A stretch of 64,000 nucleotides of DNA from Climacium dendroides. Its lineage: Eukaryota; Streptophyta; Bryopsida; Hypnales; Climaciaceae. The notes below the pieces were generated by a model that made no database searches, had not been told where the DNA came from, and saw nothing but the letters and a program-made list of their open reading frames with translations. Shown here piece by piece: positions 24,613-36,727 of the stretch; the first letter of the stretch is position 1; each line of letters opens with the position of its first letter. The stretch covers positions 19,197,092 through 19,261,091 of the forward strand of contig OX467090.1 of the NCBI GenBank assembly GCA_950106755.1, given 5' to 3'. Position numbers and translations under genes: made by a program.

Positions 24613-24947
24613 TTTTGCAGTTATATTTTGTAGTCATATTTTGCAATCATAATGTCACTTAGTTTTTGCTTCTTCTTTTTTGCTACTTTTTGCTTCTTAG
24701 TCTCTCTATTATCATTGTTATTTTTTTTGGTTATTTATAATTTTTTGAATATATAATGATTATAATTTTTTTTATCTTAAACATGTTTATATATTTTGTA
24801 GTGCTTTAAATCTTTAAAGTTTGAATTATATTGTTCATTTATTGAAAACTAACCTTCTTGTTTATACATGTAGGCATTGGAGATTGAAATGAAGTTATTG
24901 AAGGCTACTTGCAATACAAAAGAGGTAACATCTTTACATTTTTGTTG

Positions 24948-24948
<1 letters not shown>

Positions 24949-24981
<33 letters not shown>
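24949..24981. repeat. TA dinucleotide microsatellite
   Basis: There are about 16 consecutive AT units inside the CACTA element. Confidence 0.9.
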
Positions 24982-24983
<2 letters not shown>

Positions 24984-25179
24984 AGCCATTGTGATATATT
25001 TTGTGTTAGTAACTAATAAATGTTATTGAAAAAAATCACATTTTTTCTTGTATTTGACTTTCTAATGTGATTAATTTTTGCCCATTTAAGCAATCATATG
25101 TATTCATTTCTAATTAAATGGATTCTCTTACTTAACTACTAAATTATGTTGATGTATGACTACACATAGTCGTTTTACA

Positions 25180-25560
25180 AATCATCAAAAAATATGACTG
25201 AAAATAATTGTTTTACACATCATTCAAAAATATGATTAGAAAAAGTCATATTTCACATCACTGCAAAATATGACTTACCACAGTCATATTTCACATCACT
25301 GCAAAATATGACTCACTATAATCATATTCTACATCACTATAAAATATGACTCACTACAGTCATATTCCACATCATTGCAAAATATGACTCACTACAGTCA
25401 TATTCCATGTCATCAAAAAATATGACTCACTGCAGTCATATTCCAAATCATCAAAAAATATGACTTGCCGTAGTCATATTCCATGTCATCAAAAAATATG
25501 ATTCACTGCAGTCATATTCCACGTCATCAAAAAATATGACTCGTCACAGTCATGTTCCAC
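25180..25560. repeat. Subterminal palindromic array, about 10 units of 40 bp
   Basis: Each unit pairs AATATGACT with AGTCATATT around a short spacer such as CACTACA, then CACATCA(C/T)TGCAA or CATGTCATCAAAA. The array lies near the right end of the CACTA element. Similar motifs occur singly at the left end (23560-23640). Known CACTA elements carry such arrays as binding sites for their regulatory protein, so that role is likely here. Confidence 0.85.
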
Positions 25561-26196
25561 ATAGAATTTTTTTTGTTTGCTCGGGTAATTCAATAAAAAG
25601 TCAAGACCCCCCTAGGAAAGTCAAAGTATATGCCATGTTGGCATACTATGGCTAAATATGGGTATTTATACCCTTCAACTTATATGACTGCCAATATGAC
25701 TGATGTCTGAAGCGATTGCTTCCAAACGACTAGAGTCAATCATATCCCGAGTCATCTACAGTGATTTCTGCGTGAGTCATATTTTTTTATTTTACGACTC
25801 ACTGCAATCATATTTTGTAGTCATAAAACACTGCTTTTGTTGTAGTGAGGCAAACTTCCATTTGAAGGTCATTTGTGGAGTGACTATGATCTTGTGCTCC
25901 AAGGACAAAGGCCAGAGGTGCCAAATTATTTTGATGGTTGGATTCAAAAACTATTAAATAGATGTTGGCAATCAAACCCAGCTGCTCGACCATCTTCTCA
26001 AGAAATATTGAAAATACTTCAAGCAAATTCATCAACATGCAGGAATGTGGATTTAGAAATTCAGAAACTTGAAGTTGAATTAGGAATTAGACAAGCTTTG
26101 GATAGAAATTCAAAGATTTTAGAAATGTGGAGATTATTGCAATCAAAGTTGAGGTTGCTCAAATTGAAGAAGCTTAGCTTATCATATAGGAAATAA

Positions 26197-27870
26197 CATG
26201 AATGTTGATATTTTCTCTAGAGAATTAGATATAGATTGAAAATCATTCTATGAGAGGAAAAAATTCACTCAATTTTCAAATGCTTGCAAATTTAGAGCTC
26301 GAATTTGAAAGTATGTGCTAGAATTTATAAGATCTTATTATTAAATATGTCCAATATCTTGTGAAACTTTTGTTTGATTTTTACAAATTCAGTAACATGT
26401 AGGAAATGGAATTTGCTTCACTACAAGGGAATGCTATCATTTTTGGTCAATTCAAACGTTTTTCTATCAATTTTTTGTCAATTTGGATGCTATTTTCTTG
26501 TAGTACTTTATGAAAAACATGAAGTAGAAATTTAGGAATTAGAAAAGCTTTGGATGAAAGTTCAAAGTTTACATACATGTGGAGATCATTGAAATTGAAG
26601 ATGCAAGAATTCAAAATGTTTATGTTATTAGGAATTGACATAATTAATGTGATAAGAAGCATTGTCTTTGCTCGCATCGATTGAGATTTGGGCATGGTTT
26701 GATTGACATTTGATATTTGAAAATGATTTGGTTGATTTGGACCTAAGAATAAGTTTTAGCTTGGTGTCTTCATTTGCATGTAATGCTTGGATGACAACTT
26801 GATTATGCTATTTGTTGTATAAAGTGACCTTGGAATTAAGGAAGTTTTTACCAAATGTGACCTTGAGGTCAATTGGTTCTTTGGCAATTTTTATGTATTT
26901 GAGATATAGGGCTACATAACGAGCATAGAAGTGTGGATGAGAAGGTGAAAAGAAAAATAGGTTTTTAAGTCATATTGGGGAGTGGCATAGAGAGGGTTGA
27001 ATATAGGCTTAAGCCATTTATATTCTTATGGTTCTATTGATTATATGCATGTTAGGAAATGGGGCTATGGATTTTTTTCATGAATTTGGGAAATGGAAAA
27101 AACATTCTTCTAGTATTTTTATTTTAGAAGGAAACTTGTTTGTTGTGTGGGTCTTATCCTTATATTTTAAAGAATACTTGTTATGTAAATCATGTACAAG
27201 GATAGTTTATAAATCATTTATGAATTACTAAAGCTTGAAGTGATTTAGTAAGATTTTAATGAGGAGTCTAGAAGGGATCTATGATGCCCATGAATGACAC
27301 TTACTTCCTCCAAGCTCTTCAAAGTGCTTATTGTCATTATTTTAGTATAAATTATATTTTCTTGGTTTAAGCCTTGAAAATTGAAGACTATGCTAACCAT
27401 GAAACATTGCTAGATTTTTTCAAATGTAAAAAAATTGATGTAACAATAAAGTTGATTGAGTATTTTGAACAATCACTTTGGTTTTAATACCTAATTGTTA
27501 ACCAATCAACCCAAACAAACAATTGTTCTTCTTATGAATGTAATAGGGTATGACAAAAGACTTTCATGGTTCTTGCATAAACCAAACGTGCACATGTTCG
27601 TCTAGTAAATTGAACCTCCTATCCATTCAGGATAAACTAGCATGGGCTTTGAAGGGATCCTATTGTGTAGATCAGTAGATTCTCATTGCCACTAAAAGAC
27701 ACACAAGAATTCAATGGACCAAACAAGCTTAATTTTTTGCTCTTGTCCCTTTGGCAAGCTACAATTGTACAAAAATTGAATTGTGGCCAAATAACAAGGG
27801 AACAATCATGGTCTCTTAGATATAACCAATGTGCCCTATATCATTGCCATAGCCAAAATTAAAGGAAAAA
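26197..27870. repeat. 3' flank of kinase copy 2
   Basis: This aligns with 7061-8880 and is interrupted by an 87-bp foldback element at 26419. No open frame is conserved between copies. Confidence 0.6.
26419..26505. mobile_element. 87-bp CACTACAAG foldback element, TSD CTT
   Basis: The left end CACTACAAGGGAATGCTATC pairs with the right end, whose reverse complement starts TACTACAAGAAAATAGC. CTT flanks both ends (26416-26418 and 26506-26508). The equivalent flank of copy 1b (about 7290-7310) lacks it. It is a CACTA-type MITE. Confidence 0.8.
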
Positions 27871-28149
27871 TAATTTTTTAATTAATACAAACTTTGAAAT
27901 TCAACATCTCTCACAACATAGTTCCAAATGCCACAAAACAAAGCCCGTGCACCCCTCCTTGAAAAGAGCTTTCCAATAGTGTTGAGAATGCGAGTGGAAA
28001 ATTGATGGTTAAAGAAATCTCATTGTAACCAACAAAACAAAACATCCTAACTCAAGGTATGGATTACAATGTGCATTTTCTGAGATTTCAAATACTTTAG
28101 TAGGAAAACAAAACATGTGTTCCTACAACAGTCCATGTTCATCGTTCAA

Positions 28150-29830
28150 AGCTCCCAAAGTCAATCTGCTTTCATTGATGCATTGCCATTTGATGTTGCC
28201 TTTGTAGGATGAAGGTGCACCTGAGATGCAAAGCTAAGCTCCATTTTCAGTCAATGAAGGTGGGATGGCCAGGAGTGCATGACAAACCTTAGGCTTTGAA
28301 ATCTCCCCAATGTCCTTCTCCGTTGCATAACAAAAAAATTTGAGCTGTACATGTGTCTTGTAAAATGCACTTCACAAAAAAAAATTGGCTTGCATAAAGC
28401 TAGTCCAGAGTTCTGCCTATTGTAGGCTTAGTCACCTTAACCCTTAAAAGACAACATGGTGACCTTGAAAATCATCAATTTTCATGACCGTGTGAAGCAT
28501 TGGCTTAAAAAATTGCAAAAGCACTCATTAGAAGTCAAAGTACTATAGAAGATCTCTCCTTTCCACACAAAATTCTGAAGGTGAAGAATTGTACTTCTGT
28601 CCTACATAGAGAGATTCTTTATCATCCATCGGACACCAAACGTCCGCCTCAACATTTAAAGGTTAAACGTAGAAGATACATGTAGGAAAAATGTTGATCC
28701 CAACCATTGCAATATTACAGGACAGCCTAACATGCCGGCAATCAGAAATTTTGTCTCAGAAATTAATTGCATCGGAAAAATATTTCAGCACTGCACAAAT
28801 CTGCAGCATGAATTCAAACAAACAACAGCCTCAGCATCCAAATCAAAACAGATTTAGCCACTTCCACATGACCATGGCTGTTGAGTAGTTAGTCTGGGCA
28901 AAAGAGAGTTCTGAAACTGATAGATGCCAAACGTTTTGAAAATTATTCTCTTTGTACAGAAAAAAAAATCCTATGATACAAGGTACATAAGGTAGTTTTT
29001 TGTAACACCTCAAATGTGATCCAAATCTGCCAAAATTTTAGGAAAGCATATCATTGTAATATGCCAATTGAAACCAATTCAAAATCTTTTCTTAGTTGTA
29101 TGACACATCAAGAGTAACATATATTGGAGAGTTTGAGATTGGCGTTCTCCAATAATGAATTTATCTTGTTGGAATTAGGACCACAATTGGATTTACACAT
29201 TTATCCATTTTATTGCTACAACATTCCTGGGTCAATCACAAAAAATCACAAAAATCAACCTTGAGTCAAAATGGAACCCTCAATCTACTAACAATTTGGC
29301 CAATAGACATAGGGAGATGCCAAATATTCAATTGGCAATAGTTTTGGTGTAGCTCTGCATGACAAACTAATTTAACTTTAGACGTTTCATTCTCACATAA
29401 ACTACCAATATTACTCAAAAATTTAGTATTTAATGGAGAGGAATTAATGGATGGACCAACTTACAACAAGTATTTGAAGAAGAGTACACATAAAGGTCTT
29501 TCTCGCAAGTGTTTGAAGTGCCAAATAATAGAAAGGCCCCTTGGTTGTGGTTGTGAAAGGTAGTAAAGTCCCTAACAAGAGATTGTGTGACTTCTTTGAA
29601 GACTTCTGAAAGCAATCCCCCAAGATGTGTGCAAAGTCTAGGATGACACTCTGAAAATTGGGACATCCATGAAAAGCATCCCCTAAGGATGCTCGATTGG
29701 TGGTTGCTCTTTAATACTTAGTCACTTACTCACTTAACCTTTTTTTTTAAATCCCACTAGTAAAATAATAGTAGTGGTGACAATCATGCTTTTATTGCAT
29801 GTTGTTCCAAATAATGGCCCATACGCAATC
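28150..29830 (-). pseudogene. Gene 2 copy 2, degenerate
   Basis: On the minus strand the first block (near 29820 to 29430) aligns with copies 1 and 3 and includes VFKEVTQSLVRDFTT and the Ser/Asn/Cys-rich end, but has stops and frameshifts before it. The second block, after the acceptor-like position near 28798, starts ICAVLKYFSD and soon breaks. It is interrupted by the 222-bp TTAA element at 28441-28662. The third block (about 28325-28145) reads DIGEISKPKVCHALLAIPPS, has one TAG, then runs open through SYKGNIKWQCINESR to a TAG stop. The continued frame in that last block supports it being a real exon in the ancestor. Function is not recognised. Confidence 0.6.
28441..28662. mobile_element. 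222-bp TTAA-flanked MITE (piggyBac-type), copy A
   Basis: TTAA lies on both sides (28437-28440 and 28663-28666). The ends CCCTTAAAAG and, reversed, CCTTTAAATG are imperfect inverted repeats. It aligns throughout with the 222-bp copy at 62660-62881, including CATCCATCGGACAC. TTAA duplication and CCC-starting ends are the marks of piggyBac-type elements. It has no coding capacity. Confidence 0.75.
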
Positions 29831-31184
29831 ATGTCGTAGTGCTAAACATAAGCATGCCCAAAATCAACCCTATGGACTCATCAATAGATACTACACATTT
29901 CAAACAAGAATATATAAGGGTTGGTTTTGGAAATAGGTTACAATTAGTAGCATTCCTTACTTCAAACTTGGTTAAACAATGAATGTAATTTCTATTTATC
30001 TAAAGATAGAGACAAGTATTTGAAGTAACGTACCTCCCTTAGAAAACACTTGATGTTGCCATTGGTGGAAGCGCCTGTTGATGCAAGTACTAGTGCGAGA
30101 GAGTGCTACTCGTTACCAATCGTAGATCACTATAAGAGAGAGTGGTATTGTAAGTGATTTTTTAAAGTATAGTCTTAGACATAAATAATGACCTTTTATG
30201 AGATTTTTAATAAAATTTTACTAGAAAGATATGTATTTCTAATGAATTTTTACTAAAAATGTACTTAAAGATCATTACTTATAATCTTATATGTAGGACT
30301 AAACTTTCAAAAAATCACTTAAAACACCACTTTCTCTTGTAGTAGAAAGACCAATTGACACCCAAAGCATCCAAAAAGCCATAAAGACTTCCTCCAGAAA
30401 CCCACGCATTGAAAATCCCAATTAATAATGACCAATACTAGGTGTCCATTGATGAACAATCTCCACAAATATCTTGTTTATGAAATCACGCACTCACTCT
30501 ATAGTTATCCAATTTGAAGACTAGCTAGTGCAAATAAGATGATTTTTCTAAGTAGTAGGATCAACCAAACCAATGTCAAGTCTCTATTTATCATACATAA
30601 AGGACAAGGTTCCATTCATCTTGCAACAATCTAGAAACTTGCGGCATCTAAATGCTTGCACATTCCTACTATATTGAGCTAAAATTTAGTTGTCAAAAGC
30701 TAAGGTGAAGGTACCCAAAAGCATTCATGTTCCCATTCTTGTACCTTAGACTATTACTAAATGTGTCCCAAGACTTTTGTTAATGTGTCCTCCAAATTAT
30801 TACCTCTAATTCATTGGCACATTTGAAGGACACATAATTAACTCTAACTCTCTAATTGTTGATTTCTACAAATTTTGATTTATGATTCACCTATATGATA
30901 GTTAAGGAGTTGGCAATTTGAAAAATCATAGAAATTACATACCACATCCAAATATTTTTTTAAATTTATTTATAAATATTCATGATTTTCACTTGCTAAT
31001 ACTACAAAAACATCATTTTCAGGAAAAGGTGCCTCGAACTAAGTTGAATTGACACTTTGGGATGCCTTCACCTTATGTGTCCTCATAGATTAAAAGATTT
31101 CACACACTTCTTGCACAAATTTCAAGTTCACTTCCTTGATCTATGGATCCTATGAATATACTACATGGGCATCGGAGCCTCAAC
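29831..31184. other. AT-rich DNA with one foldback element, no gene seen
   Basis: Apart from the foldback at 30128-30344 I find nothing I can support. Confidence 0.5.
30128..30344. mobile_element. 217-bp CACTA-like foldback element
   Basis: The left end CACTATAAGAGAGAGTGG pairs with the right end, reversed TACTACAAGAGAAAGTGG. Pairing continues through AAGTGATTTTTTRAAAGT and most of the interior. The flanking triplets are GAT and GAA, so the target duplication is imperfect or has decayed. Confidence 0.65.
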
Positions 31185-31303
31185 CACTAGAAGAAACCCG
31201 CGTTTAACTTGACGGATTTTTTTGCGCATCATGTTACAATTTCATGTTTTTATGTCAAAAATTACGTCCAATGTAACATCTTGATCGCGGGTTTCTTCTA
31301 GTG
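31185..31303. mobile_element. 119-bp CACTAGAAGAAA MITE, TSD AAC
   Basis: Perfect 18-bp inverted ends (CACTAGAAGAAACCCGCG) are flanked by AAC on both sides (31182-31184 and 31304-31306). The end sequence CACTAGAAGAAA is like that of plant CACTA elements. It has no coding capacity. Confidence 0.9.
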
Positions 31304-32271
31304 AACCTTGTTCAAAACTATGTCTTACATCCAATGAATTTTTTAAGGTTTTTACTAGGTCATGCGACACACTCCTTCAGCCTCTACCGAGTTGCTTTCC
31401 TGGCTCCTTCTGCTCAAATCTGACCCTCCTGGCTGACTTCTGTACGGTGTCAATAATCGTTGATTAGGCGATACATATTGTTTCTGTGGCTTCACAAATG
31501 GAGCCAGAATTGGCGAGGCTCTGAACCTCCTCTGCGACGTTTTGGCGAAGTAAAAATTAGAAGAATCACTTGTTTGGCAACTCAGAGACTAAAGTCTTGT
31601 GCACATGGACGGAACAAACACATAACCATTCAGTGCCAGAAACTCTTGCTCTCGGCGGAACAAGATGGTTTAAATTTCGAAGTTCTTCCAGAACCTTAGC
31701 AGCAGTACCATTGGCCATGTGATAGCTCGCCTAACTCTGGATTCCATTACTTGGAGTTGGGGGTTTACTCTGCAAACAATAGAACGAGAGACAACATGAA
31801 GTTAGCAATTAATGTGAGGTGATGTGAGCGAGAAAATTACATGTAGAAAAAATGATGAAAACCTTCATCATCACAACCCGCAGTGAGTTCATTTACAGCA
31901 GGTAGTGCGAGAAAGTAGAAACTCTTACGTACAGATTTCATCTTTGTTCCGGAAGGGCTACTTGAGATGTCCGTGCAGAAATTGGGACAGAATGAACACA
32001 AAGCCACACAAATAAGAGAAAGAAACAACACAATATTAAATTTGAAATTGAAAGAAGCAGAAAAAAAAACACAAATCACACAAACACAAACTTAGTAAAC
32101 TATTGTTCAGGGGAGTTGAACCCCGGCCACAAAAGGCCTTGCCCGGATGCAATAAATAATCCCACCCACCTTCAATCCAGTTAGTACAATTGTATATAAA
32201 TTTAGAACTTAAGACTTGCGGCATTGATGGAAACAACCTTACAAGTCTGCTCCCCGTCGGGATCTCTCTTC

Positions 32272-33765
32272 CTACCATGAAGTGATAGTTTTGGTCACCG
32301 AGAAGGTTTCTACAATGAAAAAATCATGTGAGAAAAGTTTGACGCATGTGTCAACATGCCTTGCAAGACGGTTTCTCAGTTTTGACTTCATAAAACTAAG
32401 AGTTGAAAAAGTCCTTTCATCTTCCATGTTGTCCAACACGATAGAGACTGCAATTTTGGCCAACTTGATGAATTTAGACAAACGGCTGAGCATCAAAGCA
32501 TTTTGTCCAATATGGACCCACACTTTGATTAAAGGATTTTCATCCCTTGGTTCGGCCATGGCTCTTTGTGCATGGGATTTCATCGTCAATTTAAATAGAG
32601 ACATCTGTAAGGAAAGTAGCTGCCTATCAAGAATAGGGTCCACTTGCTTGCAATTGGGATTCTGCACAATCCCAAAGTTCACAGTCCGCTCAACTACGAA
32701 GTGAGACTTCAAAGTTTTCACATGCAAGATGAAGAGATTATCACAATTAGGTTGGAGCCAATATTAAGGAAATACTACGCCCAATGCATTCATGAGCTCT
32801 ACTTCTAGAAATCCCACATCCAACTCTAGAATCAACATCTTAGCTGCGTCCCTACATTGAGCTTTGACGGAGCTGATCACAGAACTGAAGTCCTCTCTGC
32901 TGACCTACAACTTCTTTCTACTCAAGGTACAAATCGAGTGAGCAGGATAGGTATACCCTCCCATACGGAAGGCTAGAGACTCATTAGTATTAAGATCTGT
33001 AATCCACTCTTGGGTGATAGAATAGGAATGATCATGCACTATGTCATAAAACATTTCAAAGTGCTCCTTCTGCTAAGCTGTGTCCTTATCAGTGTACATC
33101 ATGTATAATTCACTCTGATAAATTTTCACTGCGGCAATGTAGTCACTGATGAACACGTTGTTAGACTGTGCAAATTTCATCAAAGAATTGACAGAGTCCA
33201 ATAACGGCATGAGGCAAGGAAGGGCCAGCAAAGTACCAACATCTCGAAGGAAGTTGTAGTTCTCATGGGCAGTCTCTTTTGTGGCAGCTTGCTTCACAAT
33301 GAGCTCAGGCTATTTAACAGAAGCATCCTCACACATTTTGGCAATAAGAATTTTGTACTTTCCCATCACCCTCTTCAAGGGCTCAAGCAAAGACAACCAT
33401 CTTGTTTTCAAATTGCGTAGTATACGACGTCCCTTTGTTTCCACTAAGTCGGCAAGTTTCTGGAATTCTAAATGACGTTTCGGTCTGTGACTAAAATATG
33501 CGTACATTGCATTACACAAAGCCTCAACTTTTGCTACAACCGACAAATTGGACAATGGCTCCACAGCCAAGTTAGTACGATGAGCCATGTAGTGAATTCC
33601 GAATAAGAAAGGAGCCATGTGCTCCTTCATCTGTGTCGTGACTCTGTTCCTACTACTTTGGAATACCAAAACTCCATCTGCCCCAAAATAGATGAGACGT
33701 TTGGCAATTTCGGACTGCTCTAGTCCTGAGTGATGTAGTAACATTTCCTCGATGTTCTCTCTCAT
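32272..33765 (-). pseudogene. hAT-like transposase relic A
   Basis: Three minus-strand blocks follow each other. The first (33765-33310) contains YFGADGVLVFQ, HRTNLAVEPLSNL and a TRWLSLLEPLKRV motif. The second (33297-33073) has no clear domain. The third (32727-32272) ends with DERTFSTLSFMKSKLRNRL, the typical C-terminal hAT dimerisation motif. Stops and frame changes separate the blocks, so the gene is dead. The transposase would have cut and moved a hAT element in the nucleus. No N-terminal zinc finger is visible here, so the copy is also truncated. I could not find convincing 8-bp target duplications. Confidence 0.8.
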
Positions 33766-35209
33766 ACAAATATAGAGTTGGGGGGATAATTGGACTTACA
33801 CCATTGATGAAGTATTTTGTTTAGAGAATTACATGTGTATCCCTTTGAAGTCTTAGAGCTAGTAGAAAAAGGTTATTATACCTATTTCAAAGTTTTTGGA
33901 AAAAATAAACCATTAGTGGCTGATTACCACGTGTACCACTTCATTTTTTCATGTTTGGTTTTTAAATAAATGAACATTTTTGTCACTTGTGACTCACTAT
34001 CCACTCAAAAGATTGACCGCAACATTGATTCACAATCAAAAGTCCTAAACACTCCTTCAAAAACCCTGTCAAAAACTTATAATACCGCAGTGTATGAAGG
34101 ACTGGACCTACTTCCAATCATGCAAATCTAAACATCATTGTACAGGTCCCTTTCTATCCTTAGGAAGTACTACTCTAGCTTTTGCCTTCATCAATTAGAC
34201 CAAAGTAGTTTTTCAAAGTCTAACCAAAATTTCCAAAAAATTCTACAAACAAAAATCAATTCACATCAAAATTTTAAAAATTAATTACATTATTTTTATT
34301 ATAAAATATATTTATTTGATTTAAGAACTGAAAATTCAAACCATTAGAAAACATGAAGGTTTTTCAACTACAAGAACAACTTTTTTTTAGTTGTATGGGA
34401 CATTTGTGATTGGTGCTAATTTGAGGACTTGTAGCTGTTGTGTACAAATTGTTCTTAGAAAAGTTGTCCTAAAAGACAATGGGGTTGTTTCTCATCTGAC
34501 ATCCTAGTTGGAACTTTGTCAATGTATTCTTTTTATGTGGTTACCAATGGGGCACTAATTGCTAGGCCTTTGAGGATAATTTATTTATAACTCTTTTGCA
34601 ATTCTAGAAAGATAAGATAGTACAAATAACACATTGTGCCAACAACAAAAATTCTTTTGCACAAAAAGAATACACTAAATCATTGCAAAACACATCTATA
34701 CCTTTTATGCCTCATACATTGTTACTTAAGGTAGCATTGACTATCTACACAATTACTATGAGTAGACATAAACAATCATTGTCTTTGTAGTTCTTGGTAG
34801 ATTAAAATTCTTCACAATAGAACTCTTGGCCATTAAGTAGCTAATTACCACCCCCACACTGCACAAGATCTAATTTCTTGTTGATTGCATTGCCAACCAT
34901 AGCATGATGGCAAGACAAAAATAAAATCCTCATGAAAACAATCCTTTGTCCCTTCCCTTTCAATCTTTGTGCCATCAGCTTTGTACCTCCAAACAAAACA
35001 AATGCCTTCATTCTAACAATAAAGAACACCGACTTGCAACCTTGAACATCAACCAAAATCCATCAAAAAGTTCTAGAGGGCCCTCGCATTTACAAATACC
35101 TTGTTCAACACTACAAAACCTTGCCAACACCTTCCAATGCCTTTCCACTCAAAGTGACACCACAAAACCCTGATTCCAAGATGCAACAATGCTTCTCCAT
35201 GTTTATGTA
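33766..35209. other. AT-rich DNA, no gene seen
   Basis: I see no supported gene. Open stretches near 34841-35306 lack domains and overlap the foldback at 35210. Confidence 0.5.
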
Positions 35210-35294
35210 CACTAGTAGAAAACGCAGAAATTTCTGTTGTTTCAGTGACGTTTTGGTCACCAAACAACAGAAATTTCTGCATTTTCTACTAGTG
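35210..35294. mobile_element. 85-bp near-perfect hairpin MITE, TSD GTA
   Basis: The 33-bp arms (starting CACTAGTAGAAAA) match at 32 of 33 bases and enclose a second small palindrome (GTGAC...GTCAC). GTA flanks both ends (35207-35209 and 35295-35297). The ends match the CACTAGTAG ends of the 11210 element, so the two may share a transposase source. Confidence 0.9.
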
Positions 35295-35819
35295 GTAGTG
35301 GCCAAGGGGGTCTAGATCTAGACAAGAAACAAATCTCAATGATACTTGGCATTCCATTATTAATGTACATGGTTTCTAATAGTTGATGTGGGATTTCTAA
35401 AAATGGTATCAAAAGACTAATGAACACAAGACAACACTTCTAAAACATTTTGACTAAAATGATAATCATTTTATAGCTGCAGTCACTTTCTAGTCAAATT
35501 TAGCTTCTATAGAAGTGTAGTTGCACTTGTTTTTTAGTCAAATTTAGGTTTTTGCCACTACAGATCGATATGGTGGATTACACAATGCGTAGACCTATCT
35601 ACAGTCATCAACAACTATGATGAATGTTGGATGGTGAATAGCTCACATTAATTTTGAATTTGAATTTTGCTACACTTCATTCTACAATTGCTTTACCACT
35701 AAAACAATAAGATACAAATAAGATTTGGTATTGATAACAAATGACTACATTTGCAAAACACTTGTATAGGACACTTAGTCATTATTTAACCGGTCATGGT
35801 GGACAAATTTTTCTTCTAG

Positions 35820-36360
35820 TGAGCTGACACTAATCATGAAATATTTTCAATGCTAGATTTTTTCAAAGATTAAAAAATTGTTGTAATGATAAAGTCAATT
35901 GATTATTTTTGAAACATAACTTTTTAGTACCTATATGTCAATCAATTAACTAAAAACAAAATTGCTTTCCTAGTGGATGAAACAATTTAGATGAATAGGT
36001 GACAAAACCAATCCTAGTTATAGCAAATCTATGCTTTGTACAAATCAACATCATGGAGGACCAAAAGTGTATGACAGATGACTTTCATGGTTCTTGAAGG
36101 AACAAAATATGCACATGTTCATCTACTAATTGAACCTTTGATCCTTCCAAGGTAAACTAGCTTGGGCTTTGAGGGGATCTTATTGAATATATGTAGATTC
36201 TCCTTGCTGCTAAAAGACACATAAGAATTCAATGGATTGAAGCAACTTAATTATTTTCAAGTAAATAGATTTGCTCTTGTGTCTCTTGGAAGCTACAATT
36301 GTATAGAAATGAAATTGTGCCCCAAATTACAAAGTAACAATAGTCATGATCTCATAGATA
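35820..36360. repeat. Remnant of kinase 3' flank (unit 3)
   Basis: This aligns with 8165-8660 and 27395-27800 (shared AAATTGATGTARNAATAAAGT-like block, TTTGAAGGGATCYTATTG and ACAAGAATTCAATGGA-like blocks). No kinase sequence remains in this unit. Confidence 0.65.
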
Positions 36361-36727
36361 TATGACATGCATCTTCTTAATAAGGTAACAACACCTTAAA
36401 TCACACACTTTCTAAAACCACAAAGGCTAAATTCTTGCCTAAAATGTACTTCCACTATTCATGAGAGTTGGTTACCCTAAATCCTACTTTCAGTACTTTG
36501 AAAATTTGTAGTTTATACATATGGTGTCCAAAAAATGCATTCTTAGAGAATCTGAAGCACCCTTTTGGCTTCCAACAAGATCGCACCAAAAAAAATCCAG
36601 TATAATAATGGCAACCATGCTGAATTGCATATTTGTGTGATTTTAGGTGTAGTTACCTTATTCACATTGGCGACTTCAGCATCCACTTTGCAGAAAACCT
36701 TTGTTGGCGGCGCATGTGCGAAGCTTC

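Larger units (their letters stand above)
23506..25847. mobile_element. 2342-bp non-autonomous CACTA (En/Spm-type) transposon, TSD AGG
   Basis: The element starts CACTACAACAA and ends TTGTTGTAGTG. AGG flanks both sides (23503-23505 and 25848-25850), and removing it with one AGG restores the kinase sequence ACAGGCAAACTTCC seen in copy 1. CACTACAA ends and a 3-bp duplication define the CACTA superfamily. Palindromic AATATGACT/AGTCATATT repeats fill both subterminal regions, as expected for transposase binding. No TNP2-like transposase is visible, so it depends on a partner elsewhere. Confidence 0.95.
22527..26196 (+). pseudogene. Kinase copy 2, broken by a stop, a frameshift and a CACTA insertion
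   Basis: The copy aligns with the intact kinase from its ATG (22527) to its end. Three defects are visible. A CAA codon is TAA at 22890-22892, right after the glycine-rich loop. One base is missing near 23185 (TTGCAAGGTC against TTGACGAGATT). A 2342-bp element interrupts the codon after ILTG at 23505. The sequence resumes at 25851 with KLPFEGH and runs to the end of the homology. The catalytic loop HRDIKASNV is kept, the metal motif reads ADYE and the APE motif reads ALE. The splice acceptor before the ATG is also changed. It was a full kinase gene until fairly recently, because the fragments still align well. Confidence 0.9.

Noticed and set aside
24146..24662. Leu/Phe-rich and Lys/Glu-rich open frames in the CACTA element
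   Set aside because: They follow from the CTT-rich low-complexity tract; no transposase motif is present.
25180..25560. CRISPR-like array of repeats and spacers
   Set aside because: The units are directly adjacent palindromic repeats within a CACTA element in plant DNA; spacers are not unique.
32105..32160. tRNA-like or SINE-like sequence (minus strand GGGGTTCAACTCCCC)
   Set aside because: It resembles a polymerase III B box, but I find no convincing A box, no cloverleaf and no target duplication.
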